Origin: JALTID01 sp027004335 [NCBI: bacterium] | GTDB lineage: Bacteria; JALSQH01 | NCBI GenBank assembly: GCA_027004335.1 | Contig: JALTID010000211.1 | Span: forward strand, 1 to 7,036 | DNA: 7,036 nt | Direction of reading: 5' to 3' | Notes under the pieces: model-generated | What the model saw: the letters and a program-made list of their open reading frames with translations, nothing else | Database searches by the model: none | Told to the model about the DNA's origin: nothing | Shown: positions 1 through 6,683 of the stretch, piece after piece | Position numbering within the stretch: the first letter of the stretch is position 1 | Layout of the letters: each line of letters begins with the position of its first letter | Made by a program: the position numbers and the translations under genes

Positions 1-6
1 CGTCAC
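1..6 (-). CDS. possible first codons of a third operon gene, cut by the window edge
   Basis: On the minus strand, just after the TGA stop of the glycosyltransferase, a purine-rich stretch (CAGGAAAG) is followed by GTG-ACG at the window edge. This could be the start of a downstream gene in the same operon, about 20 bp after the preceding stop. Only two codons are visible, so neither the gene nor its product can be confirmed. In Thermoproteus tenax the comparable operon also carries a mechanosensitive channel gene, but nothing here shows that one follows. Confidence 0.2.
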
Positions 7-25
7 GCTTTCCTGCCGTTTTTTA

Positions 26-1240
26 TCAAGAGGATAATTCATTGAAAAGGTCAGTATAATTCATCAGCAATCTTGTGATTAGAAATTTCTCTCTTACAAT
101 TTCTCTTCCTCTTTTACCAAGAAGAGCGGCAAGTTCAGGGGCCTTCAGAATGTCAATTACCCTTTTAGCAAATCCATCAACATCTTCTGGATCTACTAAA
201 AAGCCATTATACCCATCTTTGATTTGAAGTGGTATTCCTCCAACAGCAGAAGCAACTACTGGTTTCCCTTTCCAGAGTGCCTCAGTTACCGTAAGACCAA
301 ATCCTTCTCTCAAAGATTTCTGAATTACTACAGCAGCCTTCCTCTGCAGAGCATTAACAAGGAAGTTGTTCTCAAGGCTTATAAGAACCAGATCCCCGCT
401 TTTTATAAGGTCTGAATATTTTCTCTCTATCCTTTCAAAGATATTCCATCCTTCCGGATCATCTGTGGCCATACTCCCACAGAGAACCAATCTTACATCC
501 ACCTCTTCTTTAACTTTCCGGAAAATTTCAATAACTCCTTCTGGATCCTTCCATTTATCAAATCGGGACACCTGCAGCATAAAAGGTTTCTTATCATAAT
601 CTGGAATAAACTTTCTTAAAAATTTATCAAATTCCTCCTCAGGAAAATCTCTGTTCTTTGATGAAAGAGGATCTATAGCAGGATAAAATATCCTTTGTTC
701 AATTGGAAGATCGTGCCTAACATAAGCCTCATTGGATACGATCATAACATCGTACCTCAATATAAGAGGGCGCAAAAAATCACAGATCTCCTCATTGGGA
801 TTGGAGAGGTCCACATGGCATCTCCAGACCCAGGGTTGTCTCTTTTTATAAAACTTCACGAGTGGAAGAGGTTGAGGATCATGAATCACAACTATATCAT
901 GATGTATATGGGTATAAACAGAAAAATTTTCATTGGTCTGAAAATAAAGATCCTTTTTCCTTTCAGTAAGATGGATCTTATCCCCCTGCAGGGAGTTATG
1001 TATTTTTTTTGTAACACCAAAGAAATCTTCATTAGCATGAAGAATTCTCCATCCCACATCCATTCCTACATCATTGGCAAGGGGTACCATGGTGGAAAGC
1101 ATCTCAGCAACCCCACCTCCTTGAAATGTGGAATTAATATTCAATATTTTTTTGTTGTAGAGCCGTCTTGCCTTCCTGTAAATTTCTGTGATCACAACAT
1201 CATCCACTATCCCCCTGTAATTTTCAAGTGTAATCACCAT
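26..1240 (-). CDS. treT: TreT-type trehalose synthase, GT4 glycosyltransferase
   Basis: This 404-residue protein resembles TreT, the trehalose glycosyltransferring synthase that joins the glucose of a nucleotide-diphosphate-glucose to free glucose to give trehalose in the cytoplasm. The N-terminal Rossmann half has a glycine-rich GGGVAE loop (residues 41-46), HDPQPLPL (120-127) and RCHVDLSNP (140-148). The C-terminal half has VSRFDKWKDP (224-233), where R226 and K231 should contact the nucleotide diphosphate. It ends in a classical E-x7-E motif with E312 and E320 inside REGFGLTVTE. Length and motif order fit archaeal TreT, and the IDPLS.KN segment (189-196) is also typical. No signal peptide or membrane segment is present. 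The ATG has an AGGAGG four bases upstream. It follows the fused synthase/phosphatase gene by 12 bp, so the two are probably co-transcribed. An alternative role is a regulatory or structural partner of that enzyme, as described for the glycosyltransferase of the Thermoproteus tenax trehalose operon. I am confident of the family; donor and acceptor are inferred. Confidence 0.88.
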   Translation of the reverse strand: MVITLENYRGIVDDVVITEIYRKARRLYNKKILNINSTFQGGGVAEMLSTMVPLANDVGMDVGWRILHANEDFFGVTKKIHNSLQGDKIHLTERKKDLYFQTNENFSVYTHIHHDIVVIHDPQPLPLVKFYKKRQPWVWRCHVDLSNPNEEICDFLRPLILRYDVMIVSNEAYVRHDLPIEQRIFYPAIDPLSSKNRDFPEEEFDKFLRKFIPDYDKKPFMLQVSRFDKWKDPEGVIEIFRKVKEEVDVRLVLCGSMATDDPEGWNIFERIERKYSDLIKSGDLVLISLENNFLVNALQRKAAVVIQKSLREGFGLTVTEALWKGKPVVASAVGGIPLQIKDGYNGFLVDPEDVDGFAKRVIDILKAPELAALLGKRGREIVREKFLITRLLMNYTDLFNELSS

Positions 1241-1244
1241 ACTT

Positions 1245-1250
1245 CCTCCT
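1245..1250 (-). promoter_or_regulatory. strong Shine-Dalgarno for treT
   Basis: The minus strand reads AGGAGG here, four bases before the ATG at 1240. It sits in the 12-bp gap just upstream of the synthase/phosphatase stop codon at 1253. Ribosomes finishing the first gene would arrive directly on this site, which fits a translationally linked operon. Confidence 0.75.
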
Positions 1251-1252
1251 AT

Positions 1253-3439
1253 CTAAGTTAAAAATGCCTGAAGAAGATATCTAACCATAACTGGATTTTC
1301 TACATAAAATTTAGCCTTGGATGGTTTTATGCCAACCTTTACCGAATATGCATTTTCAGGGAGAATATTAAATACATCTTCATCTGTTTTATCGTCACCG
1401 GCGGCCAGAATAAATTCCCATTCTTTCCTTTCCAGCCATCTTTTCACTGCTGCACCTTTATTGATGCCGGCATTTTTTATTTCAAGTACCTTATCACCTT
1501 CAAGAACAGAGAGGTCCTTATTGGCAATAACAGGAACAAGAGCTGATTTTAATTCTGCACGCTTCTGCACCACCTGTTCAGGATCTGCCTCACGGAAATG
1601 CCAAGCAAGAGAATACTCTTTTTCTTCAATAAAACTGCCCGGAGTTGAGAGCATAAACCGTTCAAGGATATTACGGATTTCATCCTTCCATGAACTGTCC
1701 ACAGGTTCAATTGTATACCACTCACCATCTCTCTCTCTTACCCATACCCCATGTTCTGCCACTAAGTGCAGAAAATTTATCTGATCAAACCACTTTTCAA
1801 GAAACTTCCTGTCTCTTCCACTGATTACAACAACATCAGCATTCTCTATCTCAGTAAGCTTTTCTAAAATTTCAAGAATCTCGCTATCAGGAACAGCATA
1901 TTCAGGTCTCTTTTGAAGAGGGATAAGAGTACCATCATAATCAAGTATAAGCAGCTTACTTCTGGCAGAGGAAAACTCTTTTTTTATCCTTTCTGTGAGT
2001 GCAGGTGTTAATTTTTTCCCTTTTCTCTCCTCTATCTCCCCCTTAACCTGAATAAGTTTATCCACAAAATCCTGGGTCCACTTGCGAATATCATACCTTC
2101 TGATCCTCTCCTGCATAAACCTATTTCGTTTAACTTGTTCATCCTCATCCATGGTAAGAGCTTCAAAAAATGCATTAGAAATCTCTCTAATATCATAAGG
2201 ATTAATGATAACTGCCTCATTCATCTCCCTTGCAGCTCCAGCCATTTCACTGAGTATGAGAACTCCTGGATTATCCTGCTTAACAGTAACATATTCCTTT
2301 GCCACAAGATTCATACCATCACGAAGAGGAGTAACAAGAGCAACATCTGCAGCAAGATAGAACACGGAAAGATTCTTCTGAGAAAATGATTTATAATAAA
2401 AGTGTAGAGGTATCCAGCCAGAGGAACTGAAGTTACCGTTGATCTCACCTACAAGTTCACTTACCTCTCTTTTGATCTCAGCGTAGTATTCCACATCTTC
2501 CCTGGAAGGAACAACAATTAAAATGTAAATTATCTTTCCATGGAACTCGGGATGCTTCTTTAAAAATAGCTCAAATGCCTTCAGCCTGTTTATAATCCCC
2601 TTGGTATAATCAAGTCTATCCACAGAAAGGATTATCTTCCTATTCCCTGTATTTTTCTTTAATTCATCTACCCCTTTCAAGACATCTTCATCTCTACTCA
2701 TTCCAATCCAGAATTGATAATCTATACTAATCGGAAAAGCATCAACCTTTACGGGTCTGCCGTTGAGTATATAGGAAAGGTCGTTCTCATAACCGAGAAC
2801 TTTCAGCACGCTGTTTAAAAAATAATTACCATACTCATAGGTGTGAAACCCAATAAGATCAGATCCAATCAAACCTTCAAGAATCTCCCTCTTCCACGGA
2901 ATGATCCTGAAAACCTCATATGCAGGAAAGGGGATATGGAGAAAAAATCCTATAGTGGCATCTGGAAATTTCTCGCGTATCATTGCTGGTAGCAGCATCA
3001 GATGATAATCATGAATCCAGAGAAAATCCCCCTTCCTATAAACTCTACTCAAAGTTTCCGCATACTTCCTGTTTACTTTAACATATTCCTCCCAGTAACT
3101 CTCATTAAATTCAATATACTGCGGAAAATAATGAAAAAGGGGCCATATTACCTTATTGCTGAAACCATCGTAGAAATTTTTTAAACTCTTTCTGGCAAGG
3201 AAAACTGGAAAACATTTCTCCGCATTTAACTTATGGGCTATTTCAATGATATCGTCCTCGTTAAGCTCCTCTCTTGCGATTCCTGGCCAGCCTATCCAGA
3301 GAGTTTCATATTTATCTGTGAGGGAGGAAAGGGCACTGGCGAGACCCCCTGGACTTTTTGTATAGACTAATTTTCCTCTGGATTTCCTGATGGTAAATTT
3401 TGAGCGATTAGCAACTATAATAAGTCTTGATTGTTCCAT
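1253..3439 (-). CDS. tpsp: fused trehalose-6-phosphate synthase/phosphatase (OtsA-OtsB fusion, TPSP)
   Basis: This is a bifunctional enzyme of cytoplasmic trehalose synthesis. The N-terminal GT20 domain makes trehalose-6-phosphate from NDP-glucose and glucose-6-phosphate, and the C-terminal HAD domain removes the phosphate. Residue numbers count from the upstream ATG at 3523. Synthase motifs are RLIIVANR (33-40), PGGLASAL (58-65), HDYHL (171-175), VDRLDYTKG (301-309, with R303 and K308 matching E. coli OtsA R262 and K267), R341, and [10 protein letters not shown] (401-410, with D402 and E410 matching D361 and E369). Phosphatase motifs are DYDGTL (528-533, nucleophile D528), SGR (568-570), K683 or K689, and GDDKTDED (709-716). 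All expected catalytic residues are present in both halves. The frame opens at 3523, but homologues begin just before the RLIIVANR motif, so I prefer Met29 at 3439; Met7 at 3505 is another option. None of these starts has a good ribosome site, so the N terminus is uncertain. Prokaryotic fused forms are less common than separate otsA and otsB. Confidence 0.92.
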   Translation of the reverse strand: MEQSRLIIVANRSKFTIRKSRGKLVYTKSPGGLASALSSLTDKYETLWIGWPGIAREELNEDDIIEIAHKLNAEKCFPVFLARKSLKNFYDGFSNKVIWPLFHYFPQYIEFNESYWEEYVKVNRKYAETLSRVYRKGDFLWIHDYHLMLLPAMIREKFPDATIGFFLHIPFPAYEVFRIIPWKREILEGLIGSDLIGFHTYEYGNYFLNSVLKVLGYENDLSYILNGRPVKVDAFPISIDYQFWIGMSRDEDVLKGVDELKKNTGNRKIILSVDRLDYTKGIINRLKAFELFLKKHPEFHGKIIYILIVVPSREDVEYYAEIKREVSELVGEINGNFSSSGWIPLHFYYKSFSQKNLSVFYLAADVALVTPLRDGMNLVAKEYVTVKQDNPGVLILSEMAGAAREMNEAVIINPYDIREISNAFFEALTMDEDEQVKRNRFMQERIRRYDIRKWTQDFVDKLIQVKGEIEERKGKKLTPALTERIKKEFSSARSKLLILDYDGTLIPLQKRPEYAVPDSEILEILEKLTEIENADVVVISGRDRKFLEKWFDQINFLHLVAEHGVWVRERDGEWYTIEPVDSSWKDEIRNILERFMLSTPGSFIEEKEYSLAWHFREADPEQVVQKRAELKSALVPVIANKDLSVLEGDKVLEIKNAGINKGAAVKRWLERKEWEFILAAGDDKTDEDVFNILPENAYSVKVGIKPSKAKFYVENPVMVRYLLQAFLT

Positions 3440-3446
3440 TATTATT

Positions 3447-3475
3447 ATTTTAGCACTTTTCGTGGGGTTTGAAAA
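3447..3475 (-). promoter_or_regulatory. candidate promoter for the trehalose operon
   Basis: Reading the minus strand, TTTTCA (3475-3470) and TAAAAT (3452-3447) are separated by exactly 17 bp. They match the sigma70 hexamers at 4/6 and 5/6 positions. The predicted transcript would start at or next to the ATG at 3439, making it nearly leaderless, which would explain the missing Shine-Dalgarno. It lies inside the open frame if translation begins at 3523, so it supports the shorter protein. This is pattern matching only. Confidence 0.35.
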
Positions 3476-3504
3476 TGGGGAAATATCTGTCACATTCTTT
3501 TTCA

Positions 3505-3533
3505 TTGACTCATAACTCAACATTCATTAAGAT
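3505..3533 (+). promoter_or_regulatory. candidate sigma70-like promoter for the plus-strand genes
   Basis: TTGACT (3505-3510) and TAAGAT (3528-3533) are separated by 17 bp and match consensus at 5/6 and 4/6 positions. Transcription would begin near 3540, leaving a short leader directly before the AGGAGG at 3544. The spacing of promoter, ribosome site and ATG is coherent. The promoter overlaps the 5' end of the divergent trehalose gene, so the two directions probably interfere. Confidence 0.5.
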
Positions 3534-3543
3534 TACCTAAAAT

Positions 3544-3549
3544 AGGAGG
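3544..3549 (+). promoter_or_regulatory. strong Shine-Dalgarno deciding a start at ATG 3555
   Basis: AGGAGG lies five bases before the ATG at 3555, and it is the best ribosome site in the divergent region. An ATG at 3550 lies too close to it, and its frame closes at 3622 after about 24 codons. The site therefore points to the frame opening at 3555, which closes after only 16 codons. Confidence 0.6.
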
Positions 3550-3554
3550 ATGGG

Positions 3555-3605
3555 ATGGATATTCCAGTATGGAGTGAAGAAGAAAAAAGGACGGTTTTCT
3601 GTTGA
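3555..3605 (+). other. 16-codon leader ORF, or the frameshifted 5' end of the next gene
   Basis: The frame reads MDIPVWSEEEKRTVFC and stops at TGA 3603-3605. It has a well-placed promoter and AGGAGG, signals normally given to a real gene. The stop overlaps the TTG at 3602 (TTGA), which would allow termination-reinitiation into the following frame. Alternatively, one missing base in the A6 run at 3583-3588 separates this start from its own gene. One extra A would join it to the frame ending at 3805 and give an 83-residue protein. I cannot tell the two apart from one sequence. Confidence 0.5.
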
Positions 3606-3805
3606 CTGCCATCGGACTGGCTGAGAATAACATTTTGAGGGTCAAAAAAGAAGTCTTTCAGCAGAGCTGTATTGAAGGCTATTTCAAACCAAGGGCAATC
3701 TCCCTCGGATTAAAGGTGATTGAAGCTGTCCCACTAAAAGAGGGATATAGAATAAGGGGGGGGAGGAACAAAAAATCTCCCCTGAGAAGAATCTATTGTG
3801 AATAA
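3602..3805 (+). CDS. small protein of unknown function, possibly lacking its true N terminus
   Basis: This is a 67-residue frame starting at TTG. I do not recognise it. It is basic (many Lys and Arg, including an RGGRNKK cluster near residues 52-58) and has two cysteines (in QSCIEG and YCE). It shows no membrane segment or known motif. The TTG has only a weak AAGGA 10 bases upstream, while a strong start in another frame lies at 3555. This suggests either coupled translation from a leader or a frameshift that removed the first roughly 16 residues. A run of eight G at 3756-3763 is a second spot where a one-base change would alter the C terminus. The frame overlaps the membrane-protein start by 8 bp, so it is probably co-transcribed and translationally coupled with it. 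It could be a degraded gene remnant. Confidence 0.4.
   Translation: MTAIGLAENNILRVKKEVFQQSCIEGYFKPRAISLGLKVIEAVPLKEGYRIRGGRNKKSPLRRIYCE
3756..3763 (+). repeat. homopolymeric tract of eight G
   Basis: Eight consecutive G lie inside the small frame ending at 3805, in the Arg-Gly-Gly codons. Tracts of this length can slip during replication. A G9 version would change the tail to a different sequence ending at TGA 3799-3801, and a G7 version would end at TGA near 3784. It is also a place where sequencing error is likely. Confidence 0.6.
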
Positions 3806-5084
3806 TAAAAGTAGGCCAATCAAAATCATGATTTCTATTTTAGCAGGCTGGTCCGGATTACTGCTGATTATATTCCCTTTGCTTGGATTTCCTCTATTTG
3901 AGATAGGAGATTTTAATTTTTACACAGCAATGGCATATCACGGAATAGCAATAACTGCATGGTTGTTGCTACTTCTTGCATATTTATACTATATCAAGCC
4001 ATCGCAGAAAATAGAAAAATGGAGTGGATATGGGGCAGTAGCTGCAGCTATCTTAGCTGGAATTGGTTCTATGCTAATACACAACAGGGGGGTTTCCACC
4101 GGCACAGTTATTCAGATCTCAGGAATGGTTCTTACAGAAATTATTGCACTGACAATAATAATTTTAGCGATCAAATTTTATTTTACAGAACCCATGAAAA
4201 ATATTAATTCTCTTGCATGGTGGACTGGTTTAACAGGACTTATATCAATGTCTTTATCTGCTCCCCTGGGACATTTAGCTGGAGCTACAATTGATCTGGG
4301 AAATAAATTCTTTCTCATACTGCAACATGCAAAAGCTTTAAATATGCCTGTGCAGGATGTGCTTGATGGCTATATTGGGTCTCACAGCCACGAAATTTTA
4401 GCAGCATTTTTTGCTACCGCTTTTACAATACCTCTAATAAGTAGATCCGAAGAAGAGAAAAAGGGAACAGTTATTATAGAGAAGTTCAGTTTGTTTATCA
4501 TAATAATAGCAACTATTGCACAAACACTCCTCTACCAGTACTGTGCATGGTCCGGTTGGGAACCCCCAACTCTCTTTGCCAATGGACCCAATGGGATTCC
4601 CCTTGATGATTTCATACTTTCCATTCTGGGAATAGGTTTGTTGATCCTTATCTACCCCCTTATTGTGAGAGCAGGAAAAAAACTTAAAAGTAAAACAGGG
4701 CTCATCAACATCACGGTTGCGCTAACCCTGTTTGCCTATCTAATATCAATTGTGGCACTGGGCATATTTATTGAATTCCATGAGCAGTATTTCGGCCATG
4801 GAGAGGGGAGTGCCCGTGGTGTCTTGCACGATATGGCTTATATTAGAGCACATCTACTCTTTGGATTTATGATAATTCCTATCTTGTTAGGCACGCTCCT
4901 CCACGGGGAGCTTATCACTGATAAAAAGCGACTTTATCCTCCTTTCAGTATAGCGTTACTTGCAATAATATCAGGCTCCATGGGGGTATTCACATGGACA
5001 TTTTCCTTAAATCCTCTTTTAGTAGAAGTATCATTTTCCCTCACCGCACTATCCCTGCTGGTGTTTGGAGTAGCAGGAGGGTAA
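3798..5084 (+). CDS. polytopic membrane protein with partial heme-copper oxidase subunit I motifs
   Basis: This 428-residue protein is very hydrophobic, with about 12 predicted membrane helices (roughly residues 11-33, 41-66, 76-96, 104-129, 139-161, 198-215, 228-248, 270-290, 302-326, 346-370, 381-400, 405-425). That is the helix count of heme-copper oxidase subunit I. Helix 2 carries AYHGI (H48), like the YHG motif with the low-spin heme ligand. Helix 6 begins HSHE (196-199), recalling the GHPEV region. Helix 10 carries VLHD..Y..AH (342-352), very like VLHDTYYVVAHFH. The expected HH pair of helix 7 is absent, and the last His of AHFH is Leu354. It may therefore bind heme without being an oxidase, or the likeness may be superficial. 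NnrS-like proteins, with an HAHE motif, are another possibility. The GTG start overlaps the preceding frame by 8 bp, and ATG 3828 is an alternative. No oxidase subunit II is adjacent. I am sure it is a membrane protein; the family link is inferred. Confidence 0.75.
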   Translation: MNNKSRPIKIMISILAGWSGLLLIIFPLLGFPLFEIGDFNFYTAMAYHGIAITAWLLLLLAYLYYIKPSQKIEKWSGYGAVAAAILAGIGSMLIHNRGVSTGTVIQISGMVLTEIIALTIIILAIKFYFTEPMKNINSLAWWTGLTGLISMSLSAPLGHLAGATIDLGNKFFLILQHAKALNMPVQDVLDGYIGSHSHEILAAFFATAFTIPLISRSEEEKKGTVIIEKFSLFIIIIATIAQTLLYQYCAWSGWEPPTLFANGPNGIPLDDFILSILGIGLLILIYPLIVRAGKKLKSKTGLINITVALTLFAYLISIVALGIFIEFHEQYFGHGEGSARGVLHDMAYIRAHLLFGFMIIPILLGTLLHGELITDKKRLYPPFSIALLAIISGSMGVFTWTFSLNPLLVEVSFSLTALSLLVFGVAGG

Positions 5085-5089
5085 TCCTC

Positions 5090-5118
5090 TTGCCATTTTT
5101 CCCAATTCCTTCTAATAT
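5090..5118 (+). promoter_or_regulatory. candidate promoter for the GH5 lipoprotein gene
   Basis: TTGCCA (5090-5095) and TAATAT (5113-5118) are 17 bp apart and match consensus at 5/6 and 4/6 positions. The transcript would start near 5125, giving a leader of about 24 bases with AAAGGG at 5135-5140, eight bases before the ATG. The glycosidase can therefore be expressed apart from the membrane-protein gene, which ends just 5 bp before the -35. No terminator is visible between the two genes, so read-through is also possible. Confidence 0.45.
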
Positions 5119-5148
5119 CTTAAATGGAACCGAGAAAGGGTAATAATT

Positions 5149-6573
5149 ATGAAAAAAATATTGACTCTTTTAATTCTGATTCCACTGATTTTAATCTCAT
5201 GCGGGGGAAAAACAAAAGAGGAAAAAGGTGCAAGCACTCCTCAGATTAAAGCCTACCCCCTCTATGTTGAAAACTACCAATTTAAAAAAGATGGATATAC
5301 CTTTCTTGCCAGGGGTATCAATGTTGCTGGAGACTGGAAATACAAAAATGCACCTGCCATCTACCCATACCTCGGCAATGTCACAGAAGGTACTTTTCGC
5401 TGGTTGCGTGAAGATCTTGGGTACAACTTTGTAAGAATGTTAGCTATCTGGGCAGCTATTGAACCAGAACCTAACAAATTTAACGAAGATTATATAAAAG
5501 AATACGCGAAGAGGGTCTCCTGGGCAGAAGAAAATCATATGTATGTTTTCATAGATATGCATCAGGATGCCTACAGCGAAGCATTTTACAAATATGGAGG
5601 TGACGGTGCTCCAACCTGGACATGTCCATCAAAATATTATCAGGATCAACCTGATATGCCCAGATGGGAACTGGGTTATCTCACACCAGGAGTACTGGCA
5701 TGTGTAAAAAGATTCTGGAGCAATGAGGATAACCTCTGGTGGCACTATGGTGAATCTGTTAAAAGGATATTACAACCTTTTGCAAAGAGCAAAACAGTAG
5801 TTGGATTGGAGATCATGAATGAGCCATTCTGGGGACCATTTGGTCCAGATACATTTGAAAGAAAATACCTCTACAGGTTTTATCTCTACATTGGCAAAAT
5901 TATTCAGCAGATAGCTCCACAAAAAATTATCTTTTTTGAACCAGCAGCATCCAAGAATCTCGGGTATCCATCTGAATTACCACCGATTCCCTTCCCCCAA
6001 CTTGCCTACGCACCCCATTTTTATCTCACCACTTTCTATTTGGGAAGGACCTACCCCGGGGACATGACCGGGATGCTTCAAGAGAGCATGGAGACACGAA
6101 TTGGAGAAGCAAAGGCTCAAAATGCTGTGCCCATAATCGGAGAATTTGGAGCCTGGATGGACAGAGAATCCACTATCAAATATTTGAAGGATTTCTTTAA
6201 TGCAGCAGAAACCGTTAAGATCAATTTAACCCAGTGGGAACTTACCGATACTGAATACAGATTTCAAAATAGTGACTACTGGGGCGAGTGGATCAAAGTA
6301 GTTATCAGGGCTTTTCCGGAAATGTGGCAGGGAAATCTTGTAAAATATAGCTACGACCCTTATAAATTAATTCTTTCTATAACCTGGGAGGCAAAGAATA
6401 AGGATGACATGATCGTAACACTACCTCATTATATTTTTAAGAAGCAATGTAGTGTTAATTCTGCTCCTGATGCAATTAAATGGGAGTGGATAAATAAATA
6501 CCAGATAAGAATAACTGCGGAAAAATCAGATACCTTTAACATAAAAGTGAACGCAGAGACCACCCAGCACTGA
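5149..6573 (+). CDS. GH5-family glycoside hydrolase lipoprotein, endoglycoceramidase-like
   Basis: This 474-residue protein is predicted to be exported and lipid-anchored. A Lys-Lys start and hydrophobic stretch (4-16) lead to the lipobox LISC with Cys18. The next residue is Gly, so in a two-membrane cell it would go to the outer membrane. A (beta/alpha)8 GH5 domain covers about residues 40-380: R96 in VRMLAIW, H138 in DMHQDAY, GDGAPTW (151-157), acid/base E225 in NEPFWG, H290 in APHFY, and nucleophile E332 in GEFGAW. The MHQD and GDGAP.W signatures and the likely C-terminal beta-sandwich (about 395-470) resemble endoglycoceramidases, which release whole glycans from glycosphingolipids with retention of configuration. 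Length is close to the roughly 490 residues of Rhodococcus EGCase II. All expected catalytic residues are present. Its substrate could be a glycolipid or a beta-glucan; other GH5 subfamilies are not excluded. AAAGGG lies eight bases before the ATG. Confidence 0.85.
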   Translation: MKKILTLLILIPLILISCGGKTKEEKGASTPQIKAYPLYVENYQFKKDGYTFLARGINVAGDWKYKNAPAIYPYLGNVTEGTFRWLREDLGYNFVRMLAIWAAIEPEPNKFNEDYIKEYAKRVSWAEENHMYVFIDMHQDAYSEAFYKYGGDGAPTWTCPSKYYQDQPDMPRWELGYLTPGVLACVKRFWSNEDNLWWHYGESVKRILQPFAKSKTVVGLEIMNEPFWGPFGPDTFERKYLYRFYLYIGKIIQQIAPQKIIFFEPAASKNLGYPSELPPIPFPQLAYAPHFYLTTFYLGRTYPGDMTGMLQESMETRIGEAKAQNAVPIIGEFGAWMDRESTIKYLKDFFNAAETVKINLTQWELTDTEYRFQNSDYWGEWIKVVIRAFPEMWQGNLVKYSYDPYKLILSITWEAKNKDDMIVTLPHYIFKKQCSVNSAPDAIKWEWINKYQIRITAEKSDTFNIKVNAETTQH

Positions 6574-6581
6574 TTACCACC

Positions 6582-6601
6582 TTGCAAAGTGTCTTTGGCA
6601 A
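6582..6601 (+). terminator. weak hairpin after the GH5 gene, no T tract
   Basis: TTGCAAAG and CTTT-G-GCAA can pair into an 8-bp stem with one bulged G and a TGT loop, nine bases after the GH5 stop. It is followed by AACTTGCAG, not a run of T, so it does not look like a standard intrinsic terminator. It may only protect the 3' end of the transcript. Confidence 0.2.
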
Positions 6602-6650
6602 AACTTGCAGCAGGGTGAGGAAGATGTCTTAACCAGGAAAAGCAATTTAC

Positions 6651-6679
6651 TTGACAACTAAATTGAACTATGGTAAGGT
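6651..6679 (+). promoter_or_regulatory. candidate promoter for the condensing-enzyme gene
   Basis: A perfect TTGACA (6651-6656) is followed after 17 bp by TAAGGT (6674-6679). The -10 is weak, matching 3/6 positions. Transcription would start near 6686, inside the palindrome at 6684-6699, with a leader of about 35 bases before the ATG at 6721. Confidence 0.5.
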
Positions 6680-6683
6680 AGTC

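Noticed and set aside
695-1261. A 188-codon open frame on the plus strand
   Set aside because: It lies entirely antisense to the well-supported treT gene, has unlikely composition and no ribosome site, and is a shadow of the coding strand. The shorter plus-strand frames at 224-415 and 366-599 are rejected for the same reason.
1317-1784. A 155-codon Ser-rich open frame on the plus strand
   Set aside because: It is antisense to the phosphatase domain of the fused trehalose enzyme. The Ser-rich composition is what reverse reading of Glu and Arg codons gives. The frames at 2135-2389 and 3002-3184 are also antisense shadows.
3583-3590. A programmed -1 frameshift site of the A_AAA_AAG type
   Set aside because: In the frame opened at 3555 the phasing gives A_AAA_AGG, so the A-site tRNA would re-pair poorly. 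No clear stimulatory stem follows. Slippage is kept only as one of several options for the broken frame.
3959-4207. An 82-codon plus-strand frame inside the membrane-protein gene
   Set aside because: It is out of frame with a hydrophobic gene whose reading is continuous and convincing, and it has no ribosome site. The same applies to 5228-5434 within the GH5 gene.
3798-5084. Membrane protein as a working terminal oxidase or nitric oxide reductase
   Set aside because: The helix-7 His pair and the second helix-10 His are missing and no partner subunits are adjacent, so catalytic assignment is not supported.
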